A stretch of DNA of 64,000 nt from Molossus alvarezi (lineage: Eukaryota; Chordata; Mammalia; Chiroptera; Molossidae), in assembly GCA_037176705.1 (NCBI GenBank), contig CM073889.1, positions 58,273,596 to 58,337,595 on the forward strand, read 5' to 3'. Shown here piece after piece: positions 1-10,591 of this stretch (the stretch's first letter is position 1; the number at the start of each line of letters is the position of its first letter). Position numbers and translations under genes: made by a program. Below the pieces are notes generated by a model. It worked only from the letters and a program-made list of their open reading frames with translations, was not told the origin of the DNA and did no database searches.

Positions 1-269
1 TTTGCCCACGGCTGAAATCTGGCAAAGTGGAAAGGGAAGGAGGGAAGGGAAAGAGAGTGTAGGCTGTAACTAGCTGTCAGTACAGTTTCTGCAGGGCAGG
101 GAGGTGCTTGGGACCAGGAGACCCAAAGAAGGTGAAGATAAGTGTTCAGGGGGAGTGAGGACGGAGAAGAGTTTAAAAAATAAGAGTCTAATTTAAAATG
201 AACCAAAAGAACAACAGCCATACTAGAGGGAAGACTGGGAAACATATTAGCTTTAGGCCTCACTAAGAA
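1..269. other. Intron 4, nothing recognised
   Basis: Unique-looking, purine-rich intronic sequence. No exon, RNA gene or clear repeat was seen. Confidence 0.5.
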
Positions 270-480
270 AATGTTTAATGATTTTTGTTGAGGACCTACT
301 ACAGTGCAGACATTTTCCTAGACACTGAAATACCGTCTCATTTAAACCCATACTAAGCCTATGGCCTGCATGCATTTTTACTTCTCATTTACAGCTGGGG
401 AAACTGAAGATGCATGATGATATCAACATGGTAATCAGTAGAGAGTGGTGAACACAAGCCTCTCTACAAAACCTATAGGA
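270..480 (-). repeat. MIR relic
   Basis: The stretch GAGGACCTACTACAGTGCAG followed by CATTTACAGCTGGGGAAACTGA has the order of reverse-complement MIR (end, core, tRNA side). It is strongly diverged and intronic. Confidence 0.6.
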
Positions 481-2123
481 CCACCCTTGACCATATCAAG
501 ACCCAATATTCTAAGTCATTCTTCTCCTGAGTTTTAGACTCCAATCAGAAAAACTGAACCATCATTAGCAGCTCTTGAGGAGGAATAAGGAGATGAGATG
601 AAAGGGAAAAAAGGAATGGCTCCAAAGCTTCAAACATCTCAAAAGAGAAGCCGGTGGTCCCAGGAGCCCTATGCAGTCATAAAGGAGCTTCCCCCTGTGC
701 TGGGACCAGGATGAGAAATTCAGGGTGAGACAATCAAGACTAAGGTAAAGGTTCTCCTGGTCCCCCTGAGCCACCTTGAGACCCTACAATGCACCCCAAC
801 CAAGGCCAGCTAGGTCCTCCTATCAGGACCAGCAGAGCATCACTCAAGCAGCAGTGATTTAAATAAGAAATCCTGAGGCAGCAAAACCCACTGTTGGGAA
901 TGAAGATTAAGGAAGCACTACAGAAAATCAAGAAGGGAAAAAGAAAAAAAAGAAGAAAGGAAACCTGACATATACCCAGCTTCCTAGAGTTAACAGTCTT
1001 ACTCATTTCTCCTCAGAAACCTCTTCAGAAGAAGTTAATCACACAATATGCTATCGAAAGCACCAGCCAGCACAGCTGCTTGAAATTCTATACATGTTCC
1101 CTGGCTACGTATTTCTATTAATGCCCAGTATGTGTCAGCATAAAGATAAGGTGCCAACATCATGTCCCACTAGTCAACTAGAGAATGGGCCCCATGTTCC
1201 ACATTGTCTGACACTTGGGAACCCCAAGAACAGAGGGTCTTGAGCAGATCCTGCCCTGCGCTCACTGACACACCTATTACGCTGGCCAGCAAGGGTGGAG
1301 ATGCAGAAGAGAGAAGTGGGGGCCACGGCATGGCAGAGGGCTGGGCTGTGAGTAAAACCCACATAGGGCTGTGTGTTGGGAAAGGGTACAAGAGAGAGCA
1401 GAGTCAGCATAATAACAGGAGAATGAGTGACTGACTGTCCTGTAGCTGGGTGAGGCTAATGTGGGAGTGGAGGTGGGGGTGAGTTAGAGGCGAGCCAACG
1501 AGCTCCAGAGAACCCCTTCATGGAGACTCCTTCCCAGTAGCTAGTCCCATTGATGTCAGAGCTCTGCTGCTCAAGTGTAAATCACATAAAAGCCTTGCAC
1601 ACAGAGCTGCTCTGCTAGGCTCTCCCCCTTAGCTGCTCCCTCCACCCCCACTCCAGTCCCAGCAAAAAGCAAAGCACCAGAATCCCGCAGAGAAATCCTG
1701 CTGGACTCAGCAAGTCTAGGATGAAGGAACTGCTGCCAAGAGTTGGGGTGCCCTGAGTCCACTAAGAATGTGTGCAAGTGAGCTCTTCCCTCAGCCTCAC
1801 AAGAGCCCAGGACTCACAAAAACACTCCAATCTGGGCCTCCAGGAGAACACAATCCAGGACAGTGCAGGCACCAGAGCAGCAGCACCTCCTCTCCACCTC
1901 AAATTAACCTTGAGAGTCAGGAGATAATGCCCAGTAGGACTTGGATTGTCAGCTTCACGATAAAGGAGCACAAGGTTAAGAGGGATGATGCTGCACATGC
2001 TGTTAATAATACTAGCTCAGGTGAAGGAAAGCCGGGACTCAGTAACAGCCATCACGCCTGCCCTCAATGTCCTGTCCCTTCTCCACCATGATAAAAAAAT
2101 AAAAACAGTCCCTTCTTTTTTTT
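481..2123. other. Intron 4, nothing recognised
   Basis: About 1.6 kb of intronic sequence without a recognisable repeat. The short open frames on both strands (for example around 740-1006 and 1768-2091) lack codon or family signals and splice context. Confidence 0.5.
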
Positions 2124-2210
2124 GGTGCATGCCCCTAGTGGGAACCAAAACCAGGACTCTCTGGTCCACAGGCCGATGCTCCAACCACTGAGCCAAACCG
2201 GCCAGGGCCC
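2124..2210 (-). repeat. VES SINE head, lacking its 3' half
   Basis: On the minus strand this reads GCCCTGGCCGGTTTGGCTCAG and continues to GGGGCATGCACC, so it is the tRNA-like half with A and B boxes. The CT-rich middle and GTGAGGAT tail are absent, and a T-run (A-run on the element strand) follows directly. CCCTTCTT on both sides may be the target-site duplication. Confidence 0.8.
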
Positions 2211-2369
2211 TTCTTCCACTTTTTAGATGAAGGTTAGTCACCTGTTCAGCTTCTCTTGCCCTGCATTTGGGGGGAGCTGCCACAATGCCAAGAAAAGAAT
2301 GAACTAGCTGTCTTCCATCTTTCAGACAGCACACTGGATATTCTGCTTACATCACGTCATTGGAGCATC

Positions 2370-2560
2370 CTAAAAATTCCAGCTGTTTGCCATTTGACAC
2401 ATGAGAAAACCGAGGCTCACAGAGGTTAAGTAATGTATCCAGTGCCACGAAGACAGTAATTGGTGCATCTAACAGGTCCCAAAGTGGGGCTCCTTCTAGT
2501 GCCATGCTACAGAAGAAGCCTGCTTGCCACCTGACCAGCATCCAGCCCCTTCTCCATTAA
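2370..2560 (-). repeat. MIR relic
   Basis: ATGAGAAAACCGAGGCTCACAGAGGTTAAGTAATG matches in type the conserved MIR core in reverse orientation; the flanks are diverged. Confidence 0.65.
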
Positions 2561-3240
2561 TAACACAACCCTAATTGTTTGGGGGGCCATCAAGTGACCA
2601 GCTAAAATTACTCACTATCCTTTTTCAGCCAGAGGTGACCCTGTGACACAGTTCTGTTAGTAAGAGACCCTGGGGAAGGTGATCCACCCACATAAAATAG
2701 TAAAACTTCACTAAGGAAAAGGTTTTGGCCCTTCCTTCTTCCAGACTAGAAAACTGACATGATGCCTAGAGGCATAGTAGCCACCCTGCAGCCCTGAGAA
2801 GAGCCACACTGAGGATGGTGGGTCAAAACGAAAGGAGGGCGATAATGGATCTGTCCTGATGCAGTGAGCTACCACACCTGCTGGGGCTATCTGCCCCAGA
2901 TTTCTTGTTTTCCTGTGATGAACAACCCCTACTGTTTCAGCCACAGCCACCTGGTCTGCCATTATAGCCCAAACTGCTCCTGATTGGCACACATTTTGCT
3001 CTACCTGAGAGCAATCATCTTGGCACCCAGACATGGGAGATAAGGACCTAGCTCAGCCACTGAGTAGACTCAGAAGTGAAAGAAAAAAATTTGACACTTT
3101 TCTCCTGTCCCACTTATTGTGTTTGCCAACCAAATAATCCCTTTCCAGTTCTTCACCATGCCAGCATCTACTCAAGACGGCAAACACATTCTATTAAACT
3201 GAAAAATCTAAAACACTTTTTCACAAAAAGAAAAAGGCAG
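2561..3240. other. Intron 4, nothing recognised
   Basis: No exon or clear repeat seen between a MIR relic and a VES SINE. Confidence 0.5.
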
Positions 3241-3506
3241 GCCCTGGCTGGTTTGGTTCAGCTGTTAGAGCGTCGGCCTGTGGTCCAGAGAGACCCAGGT
3301 TCGGTTCCCACTAAGGGCACGTACCTCGGTTGCAGTTTGTCCCCGGCCCTGATTGGGTTGTGGGGGTGGCAACCACTCAATGTGTCCCTTTCACATCGAT
3401 GTCTCTGTCTCTCTCTCTCTCTCTCTCTCCCCCCCCCCAATCTATCTGAACAAAAAACAAACAAACAAACAAAAAAGATGTCCTCAGGTGAGGATAAAAA
3501 AAGAAA
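3241..3506 (+). repeat. VES SINE with C-run and CAAA repeats
   Basis: Complete bat VES-type SINE: GCCCTGGCTGGTTTGGTTCAG head, CT repeat, a run of C, a CAAACAAA tract in place of the usual linker, the TGTCCTCAGGTGAGGAT tail and A-rich end. AGAAAAAG occurs on both sides and may be the target-site duplication. The open frame read through it (3076-3519) is not a gene. Confidence 0.92.
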
Positions 3507-5639
3507 AAGAAAAAGATGATAGTTCCTCAAAGACTATGTGAACAGACCACACAAATAAACTTAAAATAAACCATCTCCTCTCTCCCAGTCCTGCTAACAT
3601 CCTAGAGGCACGCATGAAAGTCATCAGGCCCCAGCCCAATTTCACTCAAGTAGGACAGAAAAGGAAAATATATTGCTGCCAAGATCACTGAGGGCTATAG
3701 GATGAGCCCCACTTGATCCACAGGCATGAACAGAATGACAGGGGTAGTGAGCAGTATTATCCCAAAGAAAAGGAATGGAATGGGTGCAGAGCAGGCACTG
3801 ATAGCAGGTACTGCTTTCAGATGGCCTGCATCCTCTAAAAGGCCAGGACCGCAGCACATACCATCGGACTCCAGCTATGAGGATGGCCCCAGTTCTGAAG
3901 TCATGTTTCCCTACAATTTTAGGCTTACACACAGCTGCACAAGGAGTTACTCAAAACACAAACACCCCAACCTCTCAAAGGTCTTAGGTCAGTAAGGTGC
4001 CACCTGCTGCTTTAGATGCCTCTGGCAGCTGGTTCAGGTCATCCCCCCTCTGCTGGTGGATTTTTGCAATGAAGTCTACAGCTCAGATCACTTGGAACCA
4101 TCAGGCACACAGAGGCCAAGGAGCCTGGCTGAGATCAGCAGCTGAGTCCCCCAAGAGGCTTAAGAGAAAGGATTTCTTTCAGTCTCTCCAGATCCCAGCC
4201 CTAGCTGTCAGCCTCTTTAGCTCATCCCTTGTGCTATCAGACATTTTGGTAGAAATGCGATCTGCTAATTAGAAGCAATGATGCCAGGAATGGAACCACA
4301 ATCATCAATTTGCCTAACAAAGTTAGCAGCTAATTGGGGATTTCCAGCTTCTATCAGCACACAGCAAAGGTCACTGGAGCTACTAGTGTCAGAGTTGGGA
4401 AGGGGGAAAAAAAGGCATCTGCAAATCTGTGAGACAGCAAGGAGAGGAGGCTGCACAAATCCTAATCAGCCCAGGCTGTGACACATACTTGGAATTCCAG
4501 TTTAACTAAGAGTACAAGCATATCTTGCACTACCCCAAAGTGTTGGGATCTCCCTTCCCACCTCAGGGCAATTCTGAAATTCCTGCATTTTAATCTGAGA
4601 AATCCACAGAGCAACAACTTTCTTTAAAACTTTAAAGTTTTCCACTTTTTTTAGGATTCACACAGCTGGAGACCACTATTCACCTTCTCCTTGCTCCACT
4701 GAAACCATCTGGTAACCCTGTCCAAACAAACCCTAGGCCCCTCTCAACCCCATCCCTCTACCCATCACTTCACCCTAGTCCTTCCCCTCCTCCTCCTCAC
4801 TACCAGGGTGACCACCATCTTCCTGTGGTGTATAAAGCAGCTGAAGAAAGACAAGACTTTTTCACCCCAAGGACACCATCACAATGCACTTAATGAGATG
4901 CATGAAAAACAAGAATTTATCAGGCTTTTCGGGGACGATACAGAAGTGTAACCCTCAGGTCTGTTGGGCCCGCCTGGGGCCATGTCTCTGAGACTACAGT
5001 AGCAACTAGACCTCAGCAGCTCTCTCGTGCTCCAGTGGGCTCGTGAGTCCAATATGCCTTGTGAAGGCTTCTTTCTGTTCTGCCACATGCCTCCAGCATT
5101 ACAGGGGCTGCTACTGCAAGGAACTGAGGGTCTGGGCTCTCACACAAGGCAGGTTATTGTTGGGAGTGTGATGGGTGCCACTTGGCATCCCCCATGTCCC
5201 ACGGCAATCACCAACTGGCCTCTAGCAACATTTTCTTATGCCCAGTCCCCTACAATGCTGAATCTAGCTTACCTAGACCTCTCCCAGGGCATGGTACCAG
5301 GACACAGCTGATTCTCTTCTCAAGCTATCCCCAGTAAAGAAGAGCTCCTGCTTTCCTTTGAGGCTGAGAAGTATGATAAAGGCATCTAGGTGGTCAGCAA
5401 GCTGTGTCAGGGACAGGACCATTGGTTACCTGGCAAACATTCCAAACAGCAGTGTCCCTACCTGGGGAGCCACAGCATCAATGGGAACACTCCATATCCC
5501 TTAGAGGTCCAGACAGCAAAAAAAGGCCAAATATCTCTCCCTCTGGTGTCTCAGGCTCCCACTGTCAGCCCAGGAGCCAGTTCTGGGTATGTTGTGCCAG
5601 CATCCCATAAGAGCTGTTAAAAACAGGATCATGGCAGCA
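3507..5639. other. Intron 4, nothing recognised
   Basis: About 2.1 kb of intronic sequence with no clear repeat family or exon. Several short open frames overlap on both strands without family signals. Confidence 0.45.
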
Positions 5640-5740
5640 AAGAGTCCAATCCAGTTGTTTCCAGAGTGAAATCCAATTGAGTGTATTTTTACCAAATTTC
5701 CAGGTGATTCTGATGCACAGCAGGTTGAGAACCTGAGCAG
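5640..5740 (+). repeat. Possible MER5-like hAT relic
   Basis: AGGTGATTCTGATGCACAGC followed by GTTGAGAACC resembles the end region of MER5 (hAT-Charlie) elements. The terminal inverted repeats could not be placed. Confidence 0.4.
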
Positions 5741-6779
5741 AGATGGACAAACATCAAAGTGAAGTAGGTAAGACAGTTGGCAGGAGCAAAGCCACCGTAG
5801 GGCCCTCATTCTATACCTGTAACACACATCTAGGAGGCCCCAAGGCCCTGCTCATAAGGAATGTGTTTCTGTAAGGCTCTGCCTCTCTTTTCAGACAACT
5901 GGTCAGAAACCTATGAGGTTGTTTTGTTCTAAGAATCAGTTCACATCAATTCTGTGTCCTGGGTCCACAAGGGGAGATGAAGAAGAGAAAACTAAATTAG
6001 AACAATGCCTATAATGTGAAACCCTGTCTACCCCCATTCCACAGAGAAGAAACAATGGGATCCCAGTAGCAGGCATTTGGATACAGTGTTCTGTCTGCCT
6101 CACTATCTCAGAACATGTCCACTTCTTCAAGCTCCTGGGTGTCAGCATTTAGGTTACCTGCTCTCCTACAATCCCACCCTCACCCACTAAGAGCCATCCC
6201 TGGACTCAGTGCCAGATTCTTGGCCTGTGACTGAATGCCATGTCTGGTTTTTATGCCCTCCCTCTCCCACAATTTGCATAAAATACATGAAAAATAAAAT
6301 TAAAGTTCTTTTTTGGGTGTGTAATCAGCTAAAAATATGGTTAAACCAGTTTTAATGCAAGCCTATCTGTAGTTTTCTTTTTTCCAAAGCCTGATTATTT
6401 TAACTTTGACCTTAATAAATAAGAACCCAGGAGGCCTCACAATGCTCCTTCAAACTAATTATTCCACCTTTCTAAAATGATGAAATGTACACACCATTGC
6501 TCTTTGAGCAAATGTGGCTGCACATGGGGCATTGAAATGGTCAGTGCGTGGTATGTCCCTTTATACCTGCCTATGAAAGACCTGTCCTATGGAAGGACTG
6601 ACCCTATACATCAGTAGCCATATGGGCCTATACATTCAGAAAGAGTGTGAGATCAATCATGTTACTTTGCCTTTTTTATTTCCTTGGGGAGAGAAGAGTG
6701 CTTCAAAGTGATGACCAAAAAAATGGAAGCATAAAATAAATTTGGTACTGGTTATGGAAATATTCTTTAACTATACTAT
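5741..6779. other. Intron 4, nothing recognised
   Basis: AT-rich in the second half. No exon or assignable repeat seen. Confidence 0.45.
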
Positions 6780-7490
6780 TTAAAAGACTTAGATGTGGGG
6801 TAGAACTGAATAAACAACCTCCCTGAACACCCCCAAGGAACCGGTGCACAGGGCCTGCTACCACCAAGAGCCAAGCAGGAGATGGACAGTAGTCCCATGG
6901 TACTCCAGGCCCTATACAACAGCTATCTGCAGCTGGAGCAGGTACAAGGAATCACCCTGAGACAGATAAGCAGTGCCTCCAAAAAGTCTTATGGGAAAGC
7001 AAGAGAGCACAGACAAACCCTGCAGTGATCAGAGTCTAAGCTAGCTCAACAGAAGGTTTTGGTTCCACCCTCACAGGGTCTGAAACCAAAGCAACAACGA
7101 AGCCCATACCTTGCTCAACTATAGACTAGATTTACTCATCCACCCACACTAATGACCTGTCAAAAGAATAAGAGTGGCATTTCTGAGCATAAACATTATT
7201 TACCTGTCTCTACTGTTCTGCCCATGATATCCAGTGTAAATAAAAAATGACAAGGCACATAAAGCTGTGGGGAAATGGGACCCATTATCAAGAGAGGAAA
7301 TAGTCTATTGAACTAAACCCAGAGATGACTCAGATGTTGGAAATATCAGATAGAGACTTTAGAATAAGTATGATAAATATGGAAAAGGTGAATAACATGT
7401 ATAAATAATAGGGAATTTCAGCAGAAAAATAGAAACCATAAAAAGTGTCAAATGTAAAAAAAAATCAGTTAAAGTAGAAGTTCATGATTT
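6780..7490 (+). repeat. Ancient L1 (L1M-type) 5'/ORF1 relic
   Basis: ACCCAGAGATGACTCAGATG, TATCAGATAGAGACTTTAGA and GGGAATTTCAGCAGAAAAAT occur in the order known from the 5' region of old mammalian L1M elements. Decay is heavy and no frame is kept. Confidence 0.5.
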
Positions 7491-7825
7491 TTCACAGAGA
7501 GCCCACTAGGCTGTCCCCAAAATAATCCTAATGTTACAGCTCAGAAGACTGAGGCTCACAGATATCACCATGCCATGAAATTTCTCACAGGAATGAAAAT
7601 CAATGAGGAACTAAGACTACTAACAGTGCCACTGCCCCCAGCTCCTTGAGGCATTGGGTTCTTCAGAGACCTAAAAGCTTAAAATCTCCAAACCTGCACT
7701 GACCAGTCCAAGGGGCAGCAAAATACAGCCCACCAATGGGATCCAACCTATAGCCTCTTTTGATATGGCCTCTGAGCTAAGAATGGTTTTACTTTTGTTT
7801 TTTAGAGCTATAAAAACAACAACGA

Positions 7826-8280
7826 CACAGCCCAAATGTCCATTAGTAGACAAATGGGTAAAAAAGCTGTGATACATATACACAATGGAGTACTATGCAG
7901 CTGTAAAAAAGAAAGATCTCTTATCCTTTGAGACGACATGGAAAGACCTGGAGAGTATTATCCTAAGCGAAACAAGCCAAGCAGAGAAAGACAAATATCA
8001 CATGATCTCACTTATTTGTAGGATATAATGAACATAACAGTTTGAGGAACAGGCTAGTCCCAGAGATGTGGAAGTGGGGTACAGACTGACAATCCCCAGA
8101 ACAGGGGGTGGTGGGGGTGAGATAAACCACAGAACTTATATGCATGTTTGCATGAACAATGGACATGGTCAATAAAGCCGGACAGGACGGGGAGGGTGGG
8201 GGAGAGGTATCAGTGGGGGAAAAGGAGAAACATCTGTAACAAAAATAAATTAATTAAATTTTAAAAAGATAACAATAAAA
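7826..8280 (+). mobile_element. 5'-truncated L1, 3' end only
   Basis: Starts in the last part of ORF2 (CAGCCCAAATGTCCATTAGT; TACACAATGGAGTACTATGC) and runs through the 3'UTR with its G-rich tract to AACATCTGTAACAAAAATAA. It is the same subfamily end as the copies ending at 56779 and near 62988. About 455 bp long. Confidence 0.88.
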
Positions 8281-8495
8281 AAAAGAAAAGGTGAAGGGAT
8301 TTAGAAGTACAAATTGGTAGTCATGGGGATGTAATGTGCAACATGTATGGTGCCAGATGGGTATGAGATTTATCGGAATGATTATTTGGTAAGTTAAGTA
8401 ATGTCTAATCACTGGAGTGTACATCTGAAACTAATATAATATTGTATGTCAACCATAATTAAAAAATAAAAAATGATTTTAAAAAAGGTAAAAAC
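8281..8495 (+). mobile_element. Older L1/HAL1 3' end
   Basis: GTGAAGGGATTTAGAAGTAC, TATGGTGCCAGATGGGTATG and ATATTGTATGTCAACCATAA are typical of a common old Laurasiatherian L1-type 3' end. It follows directly after the younger L1 fragment. Confidence 0.65.
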
Positions 8496-8904
8496 AAACA
8501 AAGAACATGTGACAGAGACCACATGTGGCCTGCAAAACCTGAAACATTTACTATCTATCTCTTTACAGAGAAATTTTGTCAATTCTGATCTAATCTAGAA
8601 AGAAACTGAGCAAGACTTAAGGAAACAAAGAAAGGGGCTATGGATTCCATGCTCTTTTTTCCAGATTATGCCTTTTACTAGTTGTCTAAATGCTGACAAG
8701 TAGATTTCCATAGGAATTCAAGATCTCTGTCTGTAGCTGAAATTGGAGGAAGCATGAGAATAAAGTCACCAAAGTCCCAGGCCTGAGTCACCAAAGTCCC
8801 ACTCTCTGCCTGTTCCACACAAATTAAACCCAAAGTTCCTAAGTCTTGACTAGTAGTAGCCATATAAACTGCTTTCTAGTTGACTCCAAGATATACTGAA
8901 AGGT

Positions 8905-8926
8905 TTTGTTGTTGTTGTTGTTGTTC
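8905..8926 (+). repeat. (TTG)n microsatellite
   Basis: Seven or so GTT units just upstream of the tandem SINE pair. Confidence 0.8.
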
Positions 8927-8957
8927 TTTGTTTGATTGTTTAAAAAGGTCAGATCTG

Positions 8958-9204
8958 GCCCTGGCTGGTTTGGCTCAGCGGTTAGAGTGCCGGCCTGTGG
9001 TCCAAAGAGACCCGAGTTCAGTTCCCGTAAGGGCATGTACCTCGGTTGCAGTTTGTCCCCGGCCCTGGTTGGTCATGCAGGTAGAAGCCACTTGATGTGT
9101 CCCTTTCATGTTGATGTTTCTCTCTCTCTCTCTATTCCTCTTTCTCCCTCCCACTCTATCTGAACAAAAAATAAAAAATGTCCTCAGGTGAGGATAAAAA
9201 AAAA
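8958..9204 (+). repeat. VES SINE, first of a tandem pair
   Basis: Full-length VES copy with A box, B box, CT tract and TCCTCAGGTGAGGAT tail. The flanks AAAAAGGTCAGATCTG (8942-8957) and AAAAGTCAGATCTG (9201-9214) form its target-site duplication. Confidence 0.95.
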
Positions 9205-9215
9205 GTCAGATCTGT

Positions 9216-9492
9216 GCCCTGGCCAGTTTTTCTCAGTGGTTAGAGCATCAGCCTAAGGACCGGAGAGTCCGGGTTTGGTTCCGCTAGGGGCACATACCTC
9301 GATTCCAGATTGACTCCGACCCCAACGTGTGGGTGGTGACCCCTTGATGTGTCTCTCTCACATCCATGTTTCTCGCTCTCTCTTCCTCCCTCTCTCCCTC
9401 CCACTCTATCTGAAGATAGATGAAAAAAAAAAAATGTCCTCAGGTGAGGATAAAAAATAAATAAATACATAAATTAAATTAAATAAAAATTT
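9216..9492 (+). repeat. VES SINE, second of a tandem pair
   Basis: A second, more diverged VES copy follows at once, ending in an A-rich AAATAAATAAAT tail. A third copy of the target (AAAAAGGTCAGATCTGTG, 9493-9510) follows it. Confidence 0.94.
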
Positions 9493-9510
9493 AAAAAGGT
9501 CAGATCTGTG

Positions 9511-10289
9511 AGTTGCTTTCCATTCCAGGAAAGGCAGAAATGGGTAGTTGCTTCATCTATTTGTAATGGGACACTGCCATGAGGCCTCAAGCAGCTGACA
9601 AAGGACTCTATGCAAAGTCTCCAAAGCAGAAGATACCACCCCACATCCTCAGTCACTTGAGATATGCCATTCCATAACCATCTGCTGTGCATCTATAATT
9701 TGCTGAGCATTACAGCGACCAAAGTGATCTCACCTACAGAAAGGGCACAGTTCTTTTCCTGAAGGAACTTATAATCTGAGGAGTAAGACATACAAAGATG
9801 TAGGAGGGGAGAATTAGGAAAAATAAAACTTCTATCTCACTCATTTCAGAAAACTGCAATTCAAAAACTTTTGAATCTGATATTTTCTTAAAATTCGGAT
9901 AACAGAATTCAGAGCTAAGGTAGCAGCTTCTTAGCATATCTAAACAATGAAAAGAATGCAATAGATCAAAACTCCCTGAAAAATGGAAAGTGGAGCAGGG
10001 CAGCCACTTTTTCTGTGCAAGTCCTTAGGTTAGATGGGCATATTTAGGTAGAGAAGCACTCAGTTACTGTCCTCTGTCTAGTGGAAGGATTTGGTCCCAA
10101 CATCTATCTCTGCCATTTAGTTCTTTTCCCAGTGTTCGATATTTATTTGGTAGAAGAGAGTCTCTTTTGAGGAAAAAAACCTTCCTCTAAAGATCACTGT
10201 CACATTCCAGAATTTCACTTCAAGCCCAGGTCTAAACTGACCTTTCCTATCTGCCACATCCACCACTCTCCTAGACTCCAGACAAATGC
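9511..10289. other. Intron 4, mostly unassigned, short L2-like piece
   Basis: About 9727-9800 (GAAGGAACTTATAATCTGAG) resembles reverse-oriented L2. Nothing else recognised. Confidence 0.45.
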
Positions 10290-10575
10290 TTTGTCTTCTC
10301 TCAGCCACTGGCCTTTGCTCCTGCAATATCCTTCATCTGCAACCCCCTTTCTTACACTTCTTCATTTGGCACACTTCTCTTCAGTCTTTAAGATCCAGTT
10401 CACATATCACCTCCTCTTAGAAGACTTTCCCACCCCACCAGGAGGAAGCTAGTGTTGTGGCCTCCTTCCTCCTCTAGTACTTTCCTGTCCCTTTGGTATG
10501 TTATTGTAACACTCTATGGTCACTTCTGAGAACATGTAACTCTCCTAATGAACAGATCTTCTCAAGGACAGGAAT
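10290..10575 (+). repeat. L2 3' end relic
   Basis: The order GGCCTTTGCTCCTGCAAT, AGATCCAGTTCACATATCAC, CTTCTCAAGGACAGGAATTG agrees with the 3' part of mammalian L2. It is cut short by the L1 insertion that follows. Confidence 0.65.
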
Positions 10576-10591
10576 TGTATCTTATTTATTT

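Larger units (their letters stand above)
7700..8600. repeat. Ancient interspersed repeat split by L1 insertions
   Basis: The left piece (about 7725-7800, ending TCTGAGCTAAGAATGGTTTTAC) and the right piece (about 8505-8590, with GTGGCCTGCAAAACCTGAAA and TTTACTATCTATCTCTTTAC) look like two halves of one common old mammalian repeat whose name I cannot give. L1 sequences occupy the middle. Confidence 0.4.

Noticed and set aside
3076..3519. 147-codon open frame
   Set aside because: It reads through a plus-strand VES SINE; the same peptide pattern (LSLSLSLS from the CT tract) recurs at other SINEs such as 60826-61238.
8958..9210. tRNA gene
   Set aside because: The A and B boxes belong to a VES SINE head; the cloverleaf is not kept and the copy has a SINE body, tail and target-site duplication.
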